Below are positions 37,053-45,970 of a DNA stretch of 64,000 bases, in pieces (positions within the stretch are counted from its first letter, which is position 1; each line of letters begins with the position of its first letter). A program made the position numbers and the translations under genes. Where the stretch lies: positions 3,782,001-3,846,000 of the forward strand of contig NZ_CP135971.1 in assembly GCF_032463525.1 (NCBI RefSeq), given 5' to 3'. Source of the stretch: Pseudomonas sp. DTU_2021_1001937_2_SI_NGA_ILE_001. Its GTDB lineage: Bacteria; Pseudomonadota; Gammaproteobacteria; Pseudomonadales; Pseudomonadaceae. The notes beneath the pieces are model-generated. The model was not told where the DNA came from, did not search any database, and saw only the letters and a program-made list of their open reading frames with translations.

Positions 37053-38818
37053 AACTGCGTGCCCTGCCCTGGCCGCGAATAGACACCCATGCGGCCGCCG
37101 TGCAGTTGCACGATCTCCTTGCACAGCGCCAGGCCCAGGCCGGCGCCGCCTTTCTTGCGACCCACCTGCACGAAGGGCTCGAAGATGCGCGCCTGATTGC
37201 CGTAGGCGATGCCCTCACCGTTGTCTTCCACGCTGATGATCGCGCGCTCGCCATGGCGCCGGGCTTGCAGGCGGATCAGGCCGTTTTCCGGGGTATGGCG
37301 CAGCGCGTTGTCCAGCAGATTGTCCAGCACCCGGTCCAGCTGCGACTGGTCGGCATGCAGGCGCGGCATGCTCTCTTGGATGTCGAGCTGCAGGATGATG
37401 TCCTGCTCCTGGGCGCGCTCGGCGAAGCGCTGGCGGGCCTGCTGGAGCATGTCTTCGATGTCGCAGGGCGCCAGGGTGAGCTTCTGCAGGCCACTCTGGT
37501 AGCGCGAAAAATTCAGCAGATCGTTGATCAGCTGCATCAGCCGCTGCATCTCTTCCCTGACCGTGTTGAAGAGGTCGGCCTCGCGGCTTTCCTCGGCGAA
37601 GCGCACGCGCTCCTGCAGCAGGCCGAAAGCCATGTGCATGCCGGTGACCGGGGTGCGCAGCTCGTGCGAGGCGCGCAGCACGAACTCGCTGCGTACCCGT
37701 TCGAAGGCCCGTTGCTCGGTGACGTCGTGCATGACCATCACCGCGCCGAGGATCTCGCCGGTGGAATGGCTCACCGGGGTGAGGCTGTAGGTCAGCAGGC
37801 GTGATTCGCCATCGATCTCGATGCACAGGTCTTCGGGCGCACGCTCCAGACTGCCGCCACGCAGGTTGAGAAGGATCTCTTCGTCCAGTTCCGGGCGCGC
37901 CAGGGCTTCGCCGGGGCGCTGGCCGAGGCGGCTCTCGTCCCAGCCAAGCTGACGCTGGGCGACCGGGTTCATGTGCTCCAGGTGACCCTGCTGGTCGATC
38001 ATCAGCAGTCCGTCGTCGATGCTGTCGAGCACGGCCTGCAGGCGCTGCTGGCCGGCCACCAGCTCGTCGATATTGGTCGCCTGGTGCTTGCGCAGCGCTT
38101 CGGCCATCAGCCCGAAGCGGCGTGTCAGCTGGTTCATTTCGGCAGCCGGGGAAATCGGCAAGGTGACGTCGAAGTCGCCCTGGCCGATCTTGTCGGCGGC
38201 CTTGGCCAGCGCCTCGATGGGGGTGCCGAAGCGCCGGGCGATGCCATGGGCGGTGACGAAGCCGATGCACAGCACGGCCAGCCCGACCAGGCTCAGCAGG
38301 CCGGCGATCCAGTTCGCCCGAGCGCGTGAGGCGCGCTCGTTGGCGGTGATGTTGTCCAGTGCCGAGCGGTAGGCGCTCAATAGCCCGTTGCGCAGGTGAT
38401 TGAAGCTGGCGCTCAGTTCGGGATTGGTGCGGATGCTCTGGCCGCCGACGCTGTCGCGCCGGTAGCTCTGGATGAAGGTCTGGTAATTGCGCTGGGCTTC
38501 CTGGAAGCCGCTTTGGGTGTCGGCCTTCTGGTCATGCGCAATACCGTCAGCCAGCAGGGCTTCGAATTGCTTCTGCAGCTTATCCAGACTCTGCGGGTCC
38601 GGATTGGCGTCGAGCATCAGCACCAGTTGATCGCCCAGGTTCTGCCGCAGCTTGAGTCCCAGGTCCAGCGTCTTGAAGTTGCGCTGGATCATCGATTCTT
38701 GGGTGTGCGCGGTCTGCATCACGCCCACCAGGCCCAGTATCAGTCCGAGCAGGGCCACTGTGATCAGGGCCGATATGCTCAGAAACAGGCGGGTGCGCAA
38801 CTTCATTGCCAATTTCAT
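37031..38818 (-). CDS. kinB: Sensor histidine kinase KinB
   Basis: A 595-residue sensor. It has two transmembrane helices (about 11-33 and 169-190) enclosing a helical periplasmic domain, a HAMP domain, a PAS domain (about 255-370), the phospho-acceptor H385 in ASHELRTP, and a C-terminal ATPase domain with DNGEGI and GGAGLGLAL. In P. aeruginosa KinB acts on AlgB and restrains alginate production. It is 19 bases downstream of algB and surely cotranscribed. The length and H385 agree with the P. aeruginosa protein. Confidence 0.96.
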   Translation of the reverse strand: MKLAMKLRTRLFLSISALITVALLGLILGLVGVMQTAHTQESMIQRNFKTLDLGLKLRQNLGDQLVLMLDANPDPQSLDKLQKQFEALLADGIAHDQKADTQSGFQEAQRNYQTFIQSYRRDSVGGQSIRTNPELSASFNHLRNGLLSAYRSALDNITANERASRARANWIAGLLSLVGLAVLCIGFVTAHGIARRFGTPIEALAKAADKIGQGDFDVTLPISPAAEMNQLTRRFGLMAEALRKHQATNIDELVAGQQRLQAVLDSIDDGLLMIDQQGHLEHMNPVAQRQLGWDESRLGQRPGEALARPELDEEILLNLRGGSLERAPEDLCIEIDGESRLLTYSLTPVSHSTGEILGAVMVMHDVTEQRAFERVRSEFVLRASHELRTPVTGMHMAFGLLQERVRFAEESREADLFNTVREEMQRLMQLINDLLNFSRYQSGLQKLTLAPCDIEDMLQQARQRFAERAQEQDIILQLDIQESMPRLHADQSQLDRVLDNLLDNALRHTPENGLIRLQARRHGERAIISVEDNGEGIAYGNQARIFEPFVQVGRKKGGAGLGLALCKEIVQLHGGRMGVYSRPGQGTQFYMALPF

Positions 38819-38837
38819 GGAACACCGAGGGGCAGAA

Positions 38838-40184
38838 TTACAGGTTGTACTGCTTGCGTTTGCGATACAGCGTCGAGGCGTCGATGCCCAGGGTCTTGGC
38901 CGCCTGGTCCAGTGTGTCGCTGGTCGCCAGTACTGCGCCGATGTGGGCTTTTTCCAATTCGTCCAGGCTCATCGCGGCCCCCACCCGCGGGGCGTTGCTG
39001 ACCGGCTGGTCACCCATGCCCAGGTGTGCGACTTCCACCCGCTCCTGCGGGCAGATGATGCTGGCGCGTTCGATGACGTTGCGCAGCTCACGAATGTTGC
39101 CCGGCCAGTGGTAGTTGAGCAGCGCGGTGCGGGCGTCTTCGCTGAAGCCGCGGGCCGGTCGCGCGTATTCCTTGACGAAGCGCGCCAGGAAGCGATCGGC
39201 CAGGGTCAGGATGTCTTCGCCGCGCTCGCGCAGGGCCGGCAGGGTCAGGGTGATGACGTTCAGGCGATACAGCAGGTCTTCACGGAATTTGCCGCTGCGC
39301 ACCATGTCTTCGAGGTTCAGGTTGGTGGCGGCGAGGATGCGCACGTCGGCGCGACGGGTCACTGGGTCGCCGACGCGTTCGTATTCCTTGTCCTGGATGA
39401 AACGCAGCAGCTTGGGCTGCAGGGTCAGCGGGAAGTCGCCGATTTCGTCGAGGAACAAAGTGCCGCCGTCGGCCTGGTTGACCCGCCCCAGCGTGCTCTC
39501 GCTGGCCCCGGTGAAGGCGCCGCGGCTGTGGCCGAACAGTTCGCTTTCCATCAGTTCAGCGGTCAGCGAAGGGCAGTTGATGGTCACGCAGGACTTCTTG
39601 GCGCGTTTGCTCCAGCCGTGGATGGCCCGGGCCAGCTCACCCTTGCCCGTGCCCGACTCGCCGAGAATCAGGATATTGGCATCGGTGACCGCGACCTGCC
39701 GGGCGGTTTCCAGGATGCTCATCATCACCGGGCTGTGCGAATCCAGGCCGTCCTTGGGTTTGCGGATCTCGCCTTCGAGGGCCTCCAGGCGCGCCGAGAG
39801 CTGGCGCACTTCAAGCTGCTTGGCGGTGGCCAGGCGCAGTTGGTCGGGGCTGCAGGGCTTGACCAGGTAATCGGCGGCGCCAGCGCGGATGGCGTCCACG
39901 GCGGTATCCACCGCCGAATGCGCGGTGACGATCACCACGCGCATCCACGGGGCCTGGGTGCGCATCTGCGCCAGCACGTCCAGGCCATTGTCTTCGCCCA
40001 ACCGTAAATCCAGGAAACACAAATCGAACACCTGGCGCTGCATCAGGGCATCGGCCTGCGCGGCGCTGTTGGCCGTGGCCACGCTGTAGCCCTCGTCTTC
40101 CAGGCAATACCGGAAGGTGCGAAGGATGGCGGACTCGTCGTCCACTAGCAGAATACGGCCCTGGTTCTCAGTGGCTGCTTCCAT
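38838..40184 (-). CDS. algB: NtrC-family response regulator AlgB
   Basis: A 448-residue regulator. The receiver domain has acidic pocket DDE and phospho-acceptor D59. The AAA+ domain has Walker A GESGTGKGEL, the sigma-54-contact loop GAFTGA and Walker B GGTLFLDEIG. The C-terminal Fis-type helix-turn-helix is STLYRKRKQYNL. AlgB activates alginate genes in P. aeruginosa. The ATG at 40184 has GAGGAG and AGGA upstream; a frame 18 codons longer is rejected. First gene of algB-kinB. Confidence 0.96.
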   Translation of the reverse strand: MEAATENQGRILLVDDESAILRTFRYCLEDEGYSVATANSAAQADALMQRQVFDLCFLDLRLGEDNGLDVLAQMRTQAPWMRVVIVTAHSAVDTAVDAIRAGAADYLVKPCSPDQLRLATAKQLEVRQLSARLEALEGEIRKPKDGLDSHSPVMMSILETARQVAVTDANILILGESGTGKGELARAIHGWSKRAKKSCVTINCPSLTAELMESELFGHSRGAFTGASESTLGRVNQADGGTLFLDEIGDFPLTLQPKLLRFIQDKEYERVGDPVTRRADVRILAATNLNLEDMVRSGKFREDLLYRLNVITLTLPALRERGEDILTLADRFLARFVKEYARPARGFSEDARTALLNYHWPGNIRELRNVIERASIICPQERVEVAHLGMGDQPVSNAPRVGAAMSLDELEKAHIGAVLATSDTLDQAAKTLGIDASTLYRKRKQYNL

Positions 40185-40397
40185 TTTTCCTACGCTCCTC
40201 AATGAATAGTCTTGGTTAGTCTCGGAATCATCGGGCAAGTTGCATGGTCAATTCTGATTGATTATGCGGCATGCATGGTAGCGATCTGCTTGTGCCTTGG
40301 CTAACTGGCGGATTTGCCTGCCCGGCTGTCGTCAAAACCGCCTGGCCCGGCCTTGCGAGGCCTCCGGTGGACTGACCGCCCTGCAAAGGAGAACGTC

Positions 40398-41243
40398 ATG
40401 CACCCCTTGAAGAATATCGCCCTGGCAACCGCCACCGCTGCGCTGTTGGTCGCCCATCCACTGCTGGCCCACGCCGCGCAGGGGGATGCCGCGCCGCTGG
40501 TAGAAGCCCGCCAGGAGGGTTCGATCTGGACCGCCATTGCCTTGAATCGGCACTTGAGTGCGTTCGATATCAAGGTCGCCGTGGATAACGGCACTGCCAA
40601 GCTGTCCGGCAAGGTCGAAAACCAGGTCGAGCGCGAGCTGGCCGAACGCATCGCGCTGGACGTGGACGGCATCGACAAGGTCGACAACCAGCTGCAGATC
40701 GATCCTTCGGTGGCCACCGAAGCCGATGCCCGCAACGGCCTGGCCCAGCGCTTCGAAGACGCCACCCTGGTGGCGACCATCAAGTCCAAGCTGCTGTGGA
40801 GCAACGTGACCCAGGGCATGGAAATCGAAGTGAGCAGCGACCAGGGCGTGGTCACCCTCAAGGGCCGCGCACAGAGCCCGGAAGCCAAGGAACTGGCCGG
40901 CACTCTGGCGACCAATACCGACGGCGTGGTCAGCGTCAACAACCTGATCAGCCTCAGCGCTGCCGATTCCATTGCCGCCAAGACCCAGCCCCAGGCCCTG
41001 AGCACCACCGAACAGATGAGCGACGCCTGGGTGACCAGCAAGGTCAAGGCCAGCCTTATTTATAGCCGCAACCTCGACGGCTTGAATATCAAGGTCGATA
41101 CCCGCGAAGGCGTAGTGACTCTCAACGGCATGGTCGCCAACTATGCCGACAAGGAACTGGCCGTGGACATCGCACGTAACATCCGCGGTGTGAAGGGCGT
41201 GAACGCCGACGCACTCAAGGTGATGACCCGCACCACCGGATGA
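40398..41243 (+). CDS. Periplasmic protein with three BON domains
   Basis: A 281-residue secreted protein with signal peptide ending AHA. Three BON domains follow at about residues 43-100, 118-180 and 208-275, each with the pattern V-x-L-x-G and a closing GV-x-V/D-N segment. BON domains bind phospholipids or other envelope components; OsmY-like proteins protect during osmotic stress. GGAGAA precedes the ATG at 40398. It is divergent from algB. The exact role is unknown. Confidence 0.85.
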   Translation: MHPLKNIALATATAALLVAHPLLAHAAQGDAAPLVEARQEGSIWTAIALNRHLSAFDIKVAVDNGTAKLSGKVENQVERELAERIALDVDGIDKVDNQLQIDPSVATEADARNGLAQRFEDATLVATIKSKLLWSNVTQGMEIEVSSDQGVVTLKGRAQSPEAKELAGTLATNTDGVVSVNNLISLSAADSIAAKTQPQALSTTEQMSDAWVTSKVKASLIYSRNLDGLNIKVDTREGVVTLNGMVANYADKELAVDIARNIRGVKGVNADALKVMTRTTG

Positions 41244-41372
41244 CCCTCAGGCGCCCCGCGCATTCGTGCAGAACGCACGATGCCAAGGGGGTGATCGTGC
41301 AGCTTGCTGGCCAGGATGAATTTCAAGTCTTTATAAGTTATTGATTTATATAGATTAATTTTCATCTTAAAA

Positions 41373-41390
41373 CTGGCATGCGGCGTGCAA
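41373..41390 (+). promoter_or_regulatory. Sigma-54-type promoter
   Basis: CTGGCATGCGGCGTGCAA has the -24 GG and -12 GC exactly 10 bases apart and differs from the consensus YTGGCACGN4TTGCWW at two positions. It lies in an AT-rich stretch 58 bases before the next ATG. Transcription would start near 41400. Confidence 0.6.
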
Positions 41391-41448
41391 AACCTCTATC
41401 GACAAACCGGAACGGCCGGTTGACAGGATCGGTAGAGGGAGAGAGCCA

Positions 41449-41757
41449 ATGAACAGTCTGCGTATTGCCCAGCTGCGTATCTCGCCCCGGCGTGTACAGC
41501 AAGGCCTTATTGCCAGCCTCGTACTGCTGCTCACTCTGCTCTCCGTCCAGCAGGTGCAATTCCGGGAACAGGTGCGTGAAGCAGCGGCGCTGCAGCAGGC
41601 ACTGATTTCCCGGACCCTCCCCACCGCGGCTGCTGCCACACTCGCCACCCCGGCGAAAGGCGAAGCCAAGGCCCGCAACCTGACCCCTGTCGACGAGCTT
41701 GTTTCCCAGGACAGCCCGGTGCCTGTGCTGCCTGCACAGCAGCGCTGGATTTTCTGA
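41449..41757 (+). CDS. Small single-pass membrane protein, function unknown
   Basis: A 102-residue protein with one hydrophobic helix (about residues 18-36) followed by an Ala/Thr/Pro-rich tail that would lie in the periplasm. GGGAGAGAG precedes the ATG. I recognise no family. It has a sigma-54-like promoter and is followed by DUF1328 and an Ivy-like gene on the same strand with short gaps, so the three may be one unit. Composition is that of its neighbours, so there is no sign of transfer. Confidence 0.7.
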   Translation: MNSLRIAQLRISPRRVQQGLIASLVLLLTLLSVQQVQFREQVREAAALQQALISRTLPTAAAATLATPAKGEAKARNLTPVDELVSQDSPVPVLPAQQRWIF

Positions 41758-41775
41758 CCTGATCGGACCCCCTAG

Positions 41776-41958
<183 letters not shown>

Positions 41959-41959
41959 G

Positions 41960-42424
41960 ATGCGCGCCCTTAGCACCCTACTGGCCGCCGCCCTGTTGAT
42001 GGGCGGCAGTGCCGCCAGCCTGGCCGCGAATGACGGCCAGATGCGGGCCAACGAATTACTCCACAACCCCGATTATCGGGAAGCGTGGTCCAAGGTGGTG
42101 AAAAAGCAGGAGCGTCTGCCCGAGTGGGTGATGAACCTGTCTGGCACCGCCGAGCAACAGATGACCGCCGTCACCGAAGACGGCGATCCGTACCTCACCG
42201 GTACCTTGTGCGAGACCGCCGACAGCTGTCGCAGCGAGCGCCTGATCCTTGCCGCCAGCCTGGACAGGAAGCACATGTACGGGCTGTTGGTCGAGGTGCC
42301 TGCCGGGCTGCCTGCAGACAAGTCGCCCAAGAGCCATGCGACGTCCCGTTACCTGGGTGAGCCTGACGACGGCATGCAACAACTCCTGCAGGAGGAACTG
42401 CGCAAGGATCCGAACTGGTACTGA
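41960..42424 (+). CDS. Ivy-like lysozyme inhibitor family protein
   Basis: A 154-residue secreted protein with signal peptide ending SLAAN. The central LTGTLCETADSCRSERLILAA-like block and the following MYGLLVEVPAG resemble the Ivy fold. In E. coli Ivy the exposed loop is CKPHDC with a histidine that enters the lysozyme active site. Here the loop is CETADSC, one residue longer and without His, so lysozyme inhibition is doubtful. The ATG lies one base after the DUF1328 stop. Confidence 0.75.
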   Translation: MRALSTLLAAALLMGGSAASLAANDGQMRANELLHNPDYREAWSKVVKKQERLPEWVMNLSGTAEQQMTAVTEDGDPYLTGTLCETADSCRSERLILAASLDRKHMYGLLVEVPAGLPADKSPKSHATSRYLGEPDDGMQQLLQEELRKDPNWY

Positions 42425-43130
42425 CCGGCTGACTTGAGGCTTTCCACGAAATACGGCGGTATGGCCGGCTTTCATGGAGCGCCTGAAGAACCGGGGCACT
42501 GGACCGTTTCTTTATTCGACGTTGCACGACCCGAGGAGGGTGCGTGCATGACCAGGGGGCCGGGATGCACTGACCGATCGGGGTCGGTGCGACCTAGGGG
42601 CACAGGGAGTGCCTCCGATGAGGGCCGGGTCAGGTGAAGCCGCCATGCCAGTCTCGACGCCAGCCAGACGCCCGGACCCGCATGGCGCTTTTTATTGCGT
42701 TGCATCCCGCCTCTGGCAGCCCTGACCAGCCGCTCTGCAGCGACCGTATGTCTGGCAACGGCGGAAATGATCGGTGTGCGACCATTACAAGACGTGTCAG
42801 AACTCAACCCCTCTATTGCCCTGCCAATACGACGTAGTAGCCACCTTTCGGCCATATCAGCCATCTCTTGCAGACTTTTCTCACTCCCTTTCGTCGGTTT
42901 TCCTATGCTGATTCGGCATGACTTAGGCCGATATGGCATTAGACGCATTTGGCCGTCGCCTGAATAGTTGCGCCTTTTTTTCGCCTGCTACTGAGCCGGG
43001 ATGCTCATTTGCGGTGACTTTCCGTAGGCCGTCCGGGACTGCTGACCACACGTTCGACCCTGCTGCGGAGCCAGCCAGGGCGTGCCGGGTCCCCGAACGA
43101 CCCAAGGCAGTTCGCACAGGGGTAATGACA
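42425..43130. other. 706-base gap between the Ivy-like gene and gltP
   Basis: No convincing protein gene. Short frames on both strands lack ribosome sites and have shifting composition. The first 270 bases are GC-rich and strongly structured (see the candidate ncRNA). Bases 42780-42960 are AT-richer. The last 100 bases lead into the gltP ribosome site AGGGG. Confidence 0.6.
42530..42694 (+). ncRNA. Candidate structured small RNA upstream of gltP
   Basis: Two adjacent hairpins, 42567-42590 (GCACTGACC with GGTCGGTGC) and 42597-42615 (GGGGCAC with GTGCCTC, loop AGGGA), lie between two copies of GGGCCGGG. They are followed by a stem GCCATGC/GCATGGC (42642-42648 with 42680-42686) and a TTTTTATT tail, which looks like an intrinsic terminator with a large loop. 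Six GGA motifs occur from 42476 to 42676, one in a hairpin loop as ACAGGGA, close to an RsmA/CsrA site. The 5' end is not defined and no good promoter was found. This is inference from structure only. Confidence 0.35.
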
Positions 43131-44486
43131 ATGAAAAAGGCAAAACTGAGTCTGGCCTGGCAGATTCTGATCGGTCTGGTCCTGGGCATCGCCCTGGGGG
43201 CGCTGCTCAACCACTTCGATACCGAGAAGGCCTGGTGGATCAGCAACGTGCTGCAACCGGCGGGCGATATCTTCATTCGCCTGATCAAGATGATCGTCGT
43301 GCCGATCGTGGTCGCCTCGCTGATCGTCGGTATCGCCGGTGTGGGCGACGCCAAGAAGCTCGGGCGCATCGGCCTGAAGACCATCCTCTACTTCGAGATC
43401 GTCACCACCGTGGCCATCGTCGTGGGCCTGCTGCTGGCCAACCTGTTCCAGCCTGGCCATGGCATCGACATGAGCACCCTGGGCACCGTGGACATCTCCA
43501 AGTACAAGGCCACCACCGCCGAAGTGCAGCATGACCATGCCTTCATCGCCACCCTGTTGAACCTGATTCCATCGAACATCTTCGCCGCCGTGGCCCGGGG
43601 CGACATGCTGCCGATCATCTTCTTCTCGGTGCTGTTCGGCATGGGCCTGGCGACCTTGCAGGATGAGGTCCGCGAGCCGGTGGTCAAGGTGTTCCAGGGC
43701 ATCTCGGAAACCATGTTCAAGGTCACCCACATGATCATGAACTACGCACCGATCGGCGTGTTCGCGCTGATCGCGGTGACCGTCGCCAACTTCGGCTTCG
43801 CCTCGCTGCTGCCGCTGGCCAAGCTGGTGCTGCTGGTGTACTTCGCCATCGCCTTCTTCGCCTTCATGGTGCTGGGCCTGATCGCCCGCCTGTTCGGCTT
43901 CTCGATCCTGAAGATCATGCGCATCTTCAAGGACGAACTGATCCTCGCCTACTCCACCGCCAGCTCCGAGACCGCCTTGCCGCGCGTCATCAGCAAGATG
44001 GAAGCCTATGGCGCGCCGAAGGCGATCTGCAGCTTCGTGGTGCCGACCGGCTACTCGTTCAACCTCGACGGTTCGACCCTGTACCAGAGCATCGCGGCGA
44101 TCTTCATCGCCCAGCTGTACGGTATCGACCTGTCGCTGGGCCAGCAGCTGATGCTGGTGCTGACCCTGATGGTCACCTCCAAAGGCATCGCCGGCGTACC
44201 GGGGGTGTCCTTCGTCGTGCTGCTGGCCACCCTGGGCAGCGTGGGCATTCCGCTGGAGGGCCTGGCCTTCATCGCCGGCGTGGATCGCATCATGGACATG
44301 GCGCGTACCGCCCTGAACGTCATCGGCAATGCCCTGGCCGTGCTGGTCATCGCGCGTTGGGAAGGCATGTACGACGATGCCAAGGGCAAGGCCTACTGGG
44401 AATCGCTGCCGCACTGGCGCAGCCAGGACCCGGTACCGGAAGACCTGGTGCAGACCTCGCACGAGACCGGCAAGCTGCGCGGCTGA
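43131..44486 (+). CDS. gltP: Dicarboxylate/glutamate:cation symporter GltP
   Basis: A 451-residue transporter of the DAACS family with eight helices and two re-entrant loops. The serine-rich signature appears as YSTASSETALPR, and the substrate-binding region as YSFNLDGSTLYQS. It imports glutamate/aspartate or C4-dicarboxylates with protons or sodium. The start at 43131 has AGGGG 8 bases upstream; a long N-terminal extension in the same frame is non-coding in character. A REP doublet follows. Confidence 0.93.
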   Translation: MKKAKLSLAWQILIGLVLGIALGALLNHFDTEKAWWISNVLQPAGDIFIRLIKMIVVPIVVASLIVGIAGVGDAKKLGRIGLKTILYFEIVTTVAIVVGLLLANLFQPGHGIDMSTLGTVDISKYKATTAEVQHDHAFIATLLNLIPSNIFAAVARGDMLPIIFFSVLFGMGLATLQDEVREPVVKVFQGISETMFKVTHMIMNYAPIGVFALIAVTVANFGFASLLPLAKLVLLVYFAIAFFAFMVLGLIARLFGFSILKIMRIFKDELILAYSTASSETALPRVISKMEAYGAPKAICSFVVPTGYSFNLDGSTLYQSIAAIFIAQLYGIDLSLGQQLMLVLTLMVTSKGIAGVPGVSFVVLLATLGSVGIPLEGLAFIAGVDRIMDMARTALNVIGNALAVLVIARWEGMYDDAKGKAYWESLPHWRSQDPVPEDLVQTSHETGKLRG

Positions 44487-44528
44487 CGGCCCCTGGCGTC
44501 ACTCGCAATACGGGGTCAGTCAGCCCGG

Positions 44529-44619
44529 GTAGGAGCGGCTTCAGCCGCGAAAGTGACTGCATTTTCACAGCAGATGCAGTGAATTATCTGGCGCTTTCGC
44601 GGTTAAAGCCGCTCCTGCC
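44529..44619. repeat. REP doublet (GGAGCGGCTTCAGCCGCGAA family)
   Basis: GTAGGAGCGGCTTCAGCCGC at 44529 and its inverted, slightly diverged mate at 44594-44619 face each other across 40 bases, the classic P. putida REP pair. The spacer carries TTCACAGCAGATGCA (44564-44578), which also occurs inverted at 55666-55680 inside the other REP family. Confidence 0.85.
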
Positions 44620-44725
44620 GGGCATCATCGCGAATGCCGTGTTCGCGATGCCTACCGCCCCTGCCGGTCGCTCCCGCTCCTGGCCTCCGTTAGAATCCCC
44701 CCGGTCTGAAGGGGGGATGTATCCG

Positions 44726-45967
44726 ATGCTCAATGGCCTTTGGCTTGGTTTTTTCGTCGTGGCGATGGTCGCCGCGCTGGTGCAGTGGCTGGTCGGCGGC
44801 AACGCCGGGATCTTCGCCAGCATGGTCGAGAGCATCTTTGCCATGGCCAAGCTGTCGGTGGAGGTCATGGTCCTGCTGTTCGGCACCCTGACCCTGTGGC
44901 TGGGGTTCCTGCGCATTGCCGAGCAGGCCGGGATCGTCGACTGGCTGGGGCGTGTGCTCAGCCCGCTGTTTGCCCGCCTGATGCCCGAGGTGCCGCGTGG
45001 TCACCCGGCGCTGGGCCTGATTACCCTGAACTTCGCCGCCAACGGCCTGGGCCTGGATAACGCCGCCACGCCCATCGGCCTCAAGGCCATGAAGGCGCTG
45101 CAGGAACTCAACCCCAGCCAGACCACCGCCAGCAACGCGCAGATCCTGTTCCTGGTGCTCAACGCCTCGTCCCTCACCCTGCTGCCGGTAACCATCTTCA
45201 TGTACCGCGCCCAGCAAGGCGCGCCCGACCCCACCCTGGTGTTCCTGCCAATTCTGCTGGCCACCAGCGCCTCGACCCTCGTCGGCCTGCTCTCGGTGGC
45301 AGTCATGCAGCGCCTGCGCCTGTGGGACCCGGTGGTGCTCGCCTACCTGATTCCCGGTGCGCTGCTGCTGGGCGCCTTCATGGCGTTCCTCGGCACCCTG
45401 TCGGCGGCAGCGCTGGCCAGCCTGTCGTCGATCCTCGGCAACCTCACGCTGTTCGGCCTGATCATGCTGTTTCTGGTGATTGGTGCGTTGCGCAAGGTCA
45501 AGGTCTACGAGACCTTCGTGGAGGGCGCCAAGGAAGGCTTCGACGTGGCCAGGAACCTGCTGCCCTATCTGGTGGCGATGCTCTGCGCGGTGGGTGTGCT
45601 GCGCGCCTCCGGCGCCCTGGACTTCGGCCTGGAAGGCATTCGCCACCTGGTCGAGTGGCTGGGCTGGGACACCCGTTTCGTCGATGCGCTACCCACCGCG
45701 CTGGTCAAGCCGTTCTCTGGCAGTGCGGCCCGTGCGTTGCTGATCGAGACCATGCAGAACCAGGGCGTCGACAGCTTCGCCGCGCTGGCCGCCGCGACCA
45801 TCCAGGGCAGCACCGAAACCACCTTCTACGTGCTGGCGGTGTACTTCGGCGCCGTGGGCATCCAGCGTGCCCGCCATGCCGTGGGCTGCGCCTTGCTCGC
45901 CGAGTTCAGCGGCGTGGTGGCGGCGATTCTGGTCTGCTACTGGTTCTTCGGCGCCACCGCCAGCTGA
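44726..45967 (+). CDS. Nucleoside-recognition (SpmA/SpmB-like) membrane protein
   Basis: A 413-residue inner-membrane protein with about ten helices. The two halves resemble spore maturation proteins SpmA and SpmB fused head to tail: NFAANGLGLDNAATPIGLKAM in the first half and KPFSGSAARALLIE with IQGSTETTFYVLAVYFGAVG in the second are the Gate-domain motifs. Pseudomonads do not sporulate, so the role must be different and is unknown; transport of a nucleoside-like or small solute is inferred. The ATG at 44726 is preferred over 44717 because the latter touches the ribosome site. Confidence 0.82.
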   Translation: MLNGLWLGFFVVAMVAALVQWLVGGNAGIFASMVESIFAMAKLSVEVMVLLFGTLTLWLGFLRIAEQAGIVDWLGRVLSPLFARLMPEVPRGHPALGLITLNFAANGLGLDNAATPIGLKAMKALQELNPSQTTASNAQILFLVLNASSLTLLPVTIFMYRAQQGAPDPTLVFLPILLATSASTLVGLLSVAVMQRLRLWDPVVLAYLIPGALLLGAFMAFLGTLSAAALASLSSILGNLTLFGLIMLFLVIGALRKVKVYETFVEGAKEGFDVARNLLPYLVAMLCAVGVLRASGALDFGLEGIRHLVEWLGWDTRFVDALPTALVKPFSGSAARALLIETMQNQGVDSFAALAAATIQGSTETTFYVLAVYFGAVGIQRARHAVGCALLAEFSGVVAAILVCYWFFGATAS

Positions 45968-45970
45968 GGT

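Noticed and set aside
42472..42948. 158-codon minus-strand frame in the gap before gltP
   Set aside because: No ribosome site at the start, composition changes along the frame, and no family recognised; the region is better explained as structured non-coding DNA.
42996..43125. Sigma-54 or CRP-type site directly upstream of gltP
   Set aside because: No GG-N10-GC or CRP-like palindrome was found when the stretch was read for these patterns.
42933..43130. N-terminal extension of gltP by 66 codons
   Set aside because: The extension lacks membrane or domain character, and the ATG at 43131 has the ribosome site and the normal family start.
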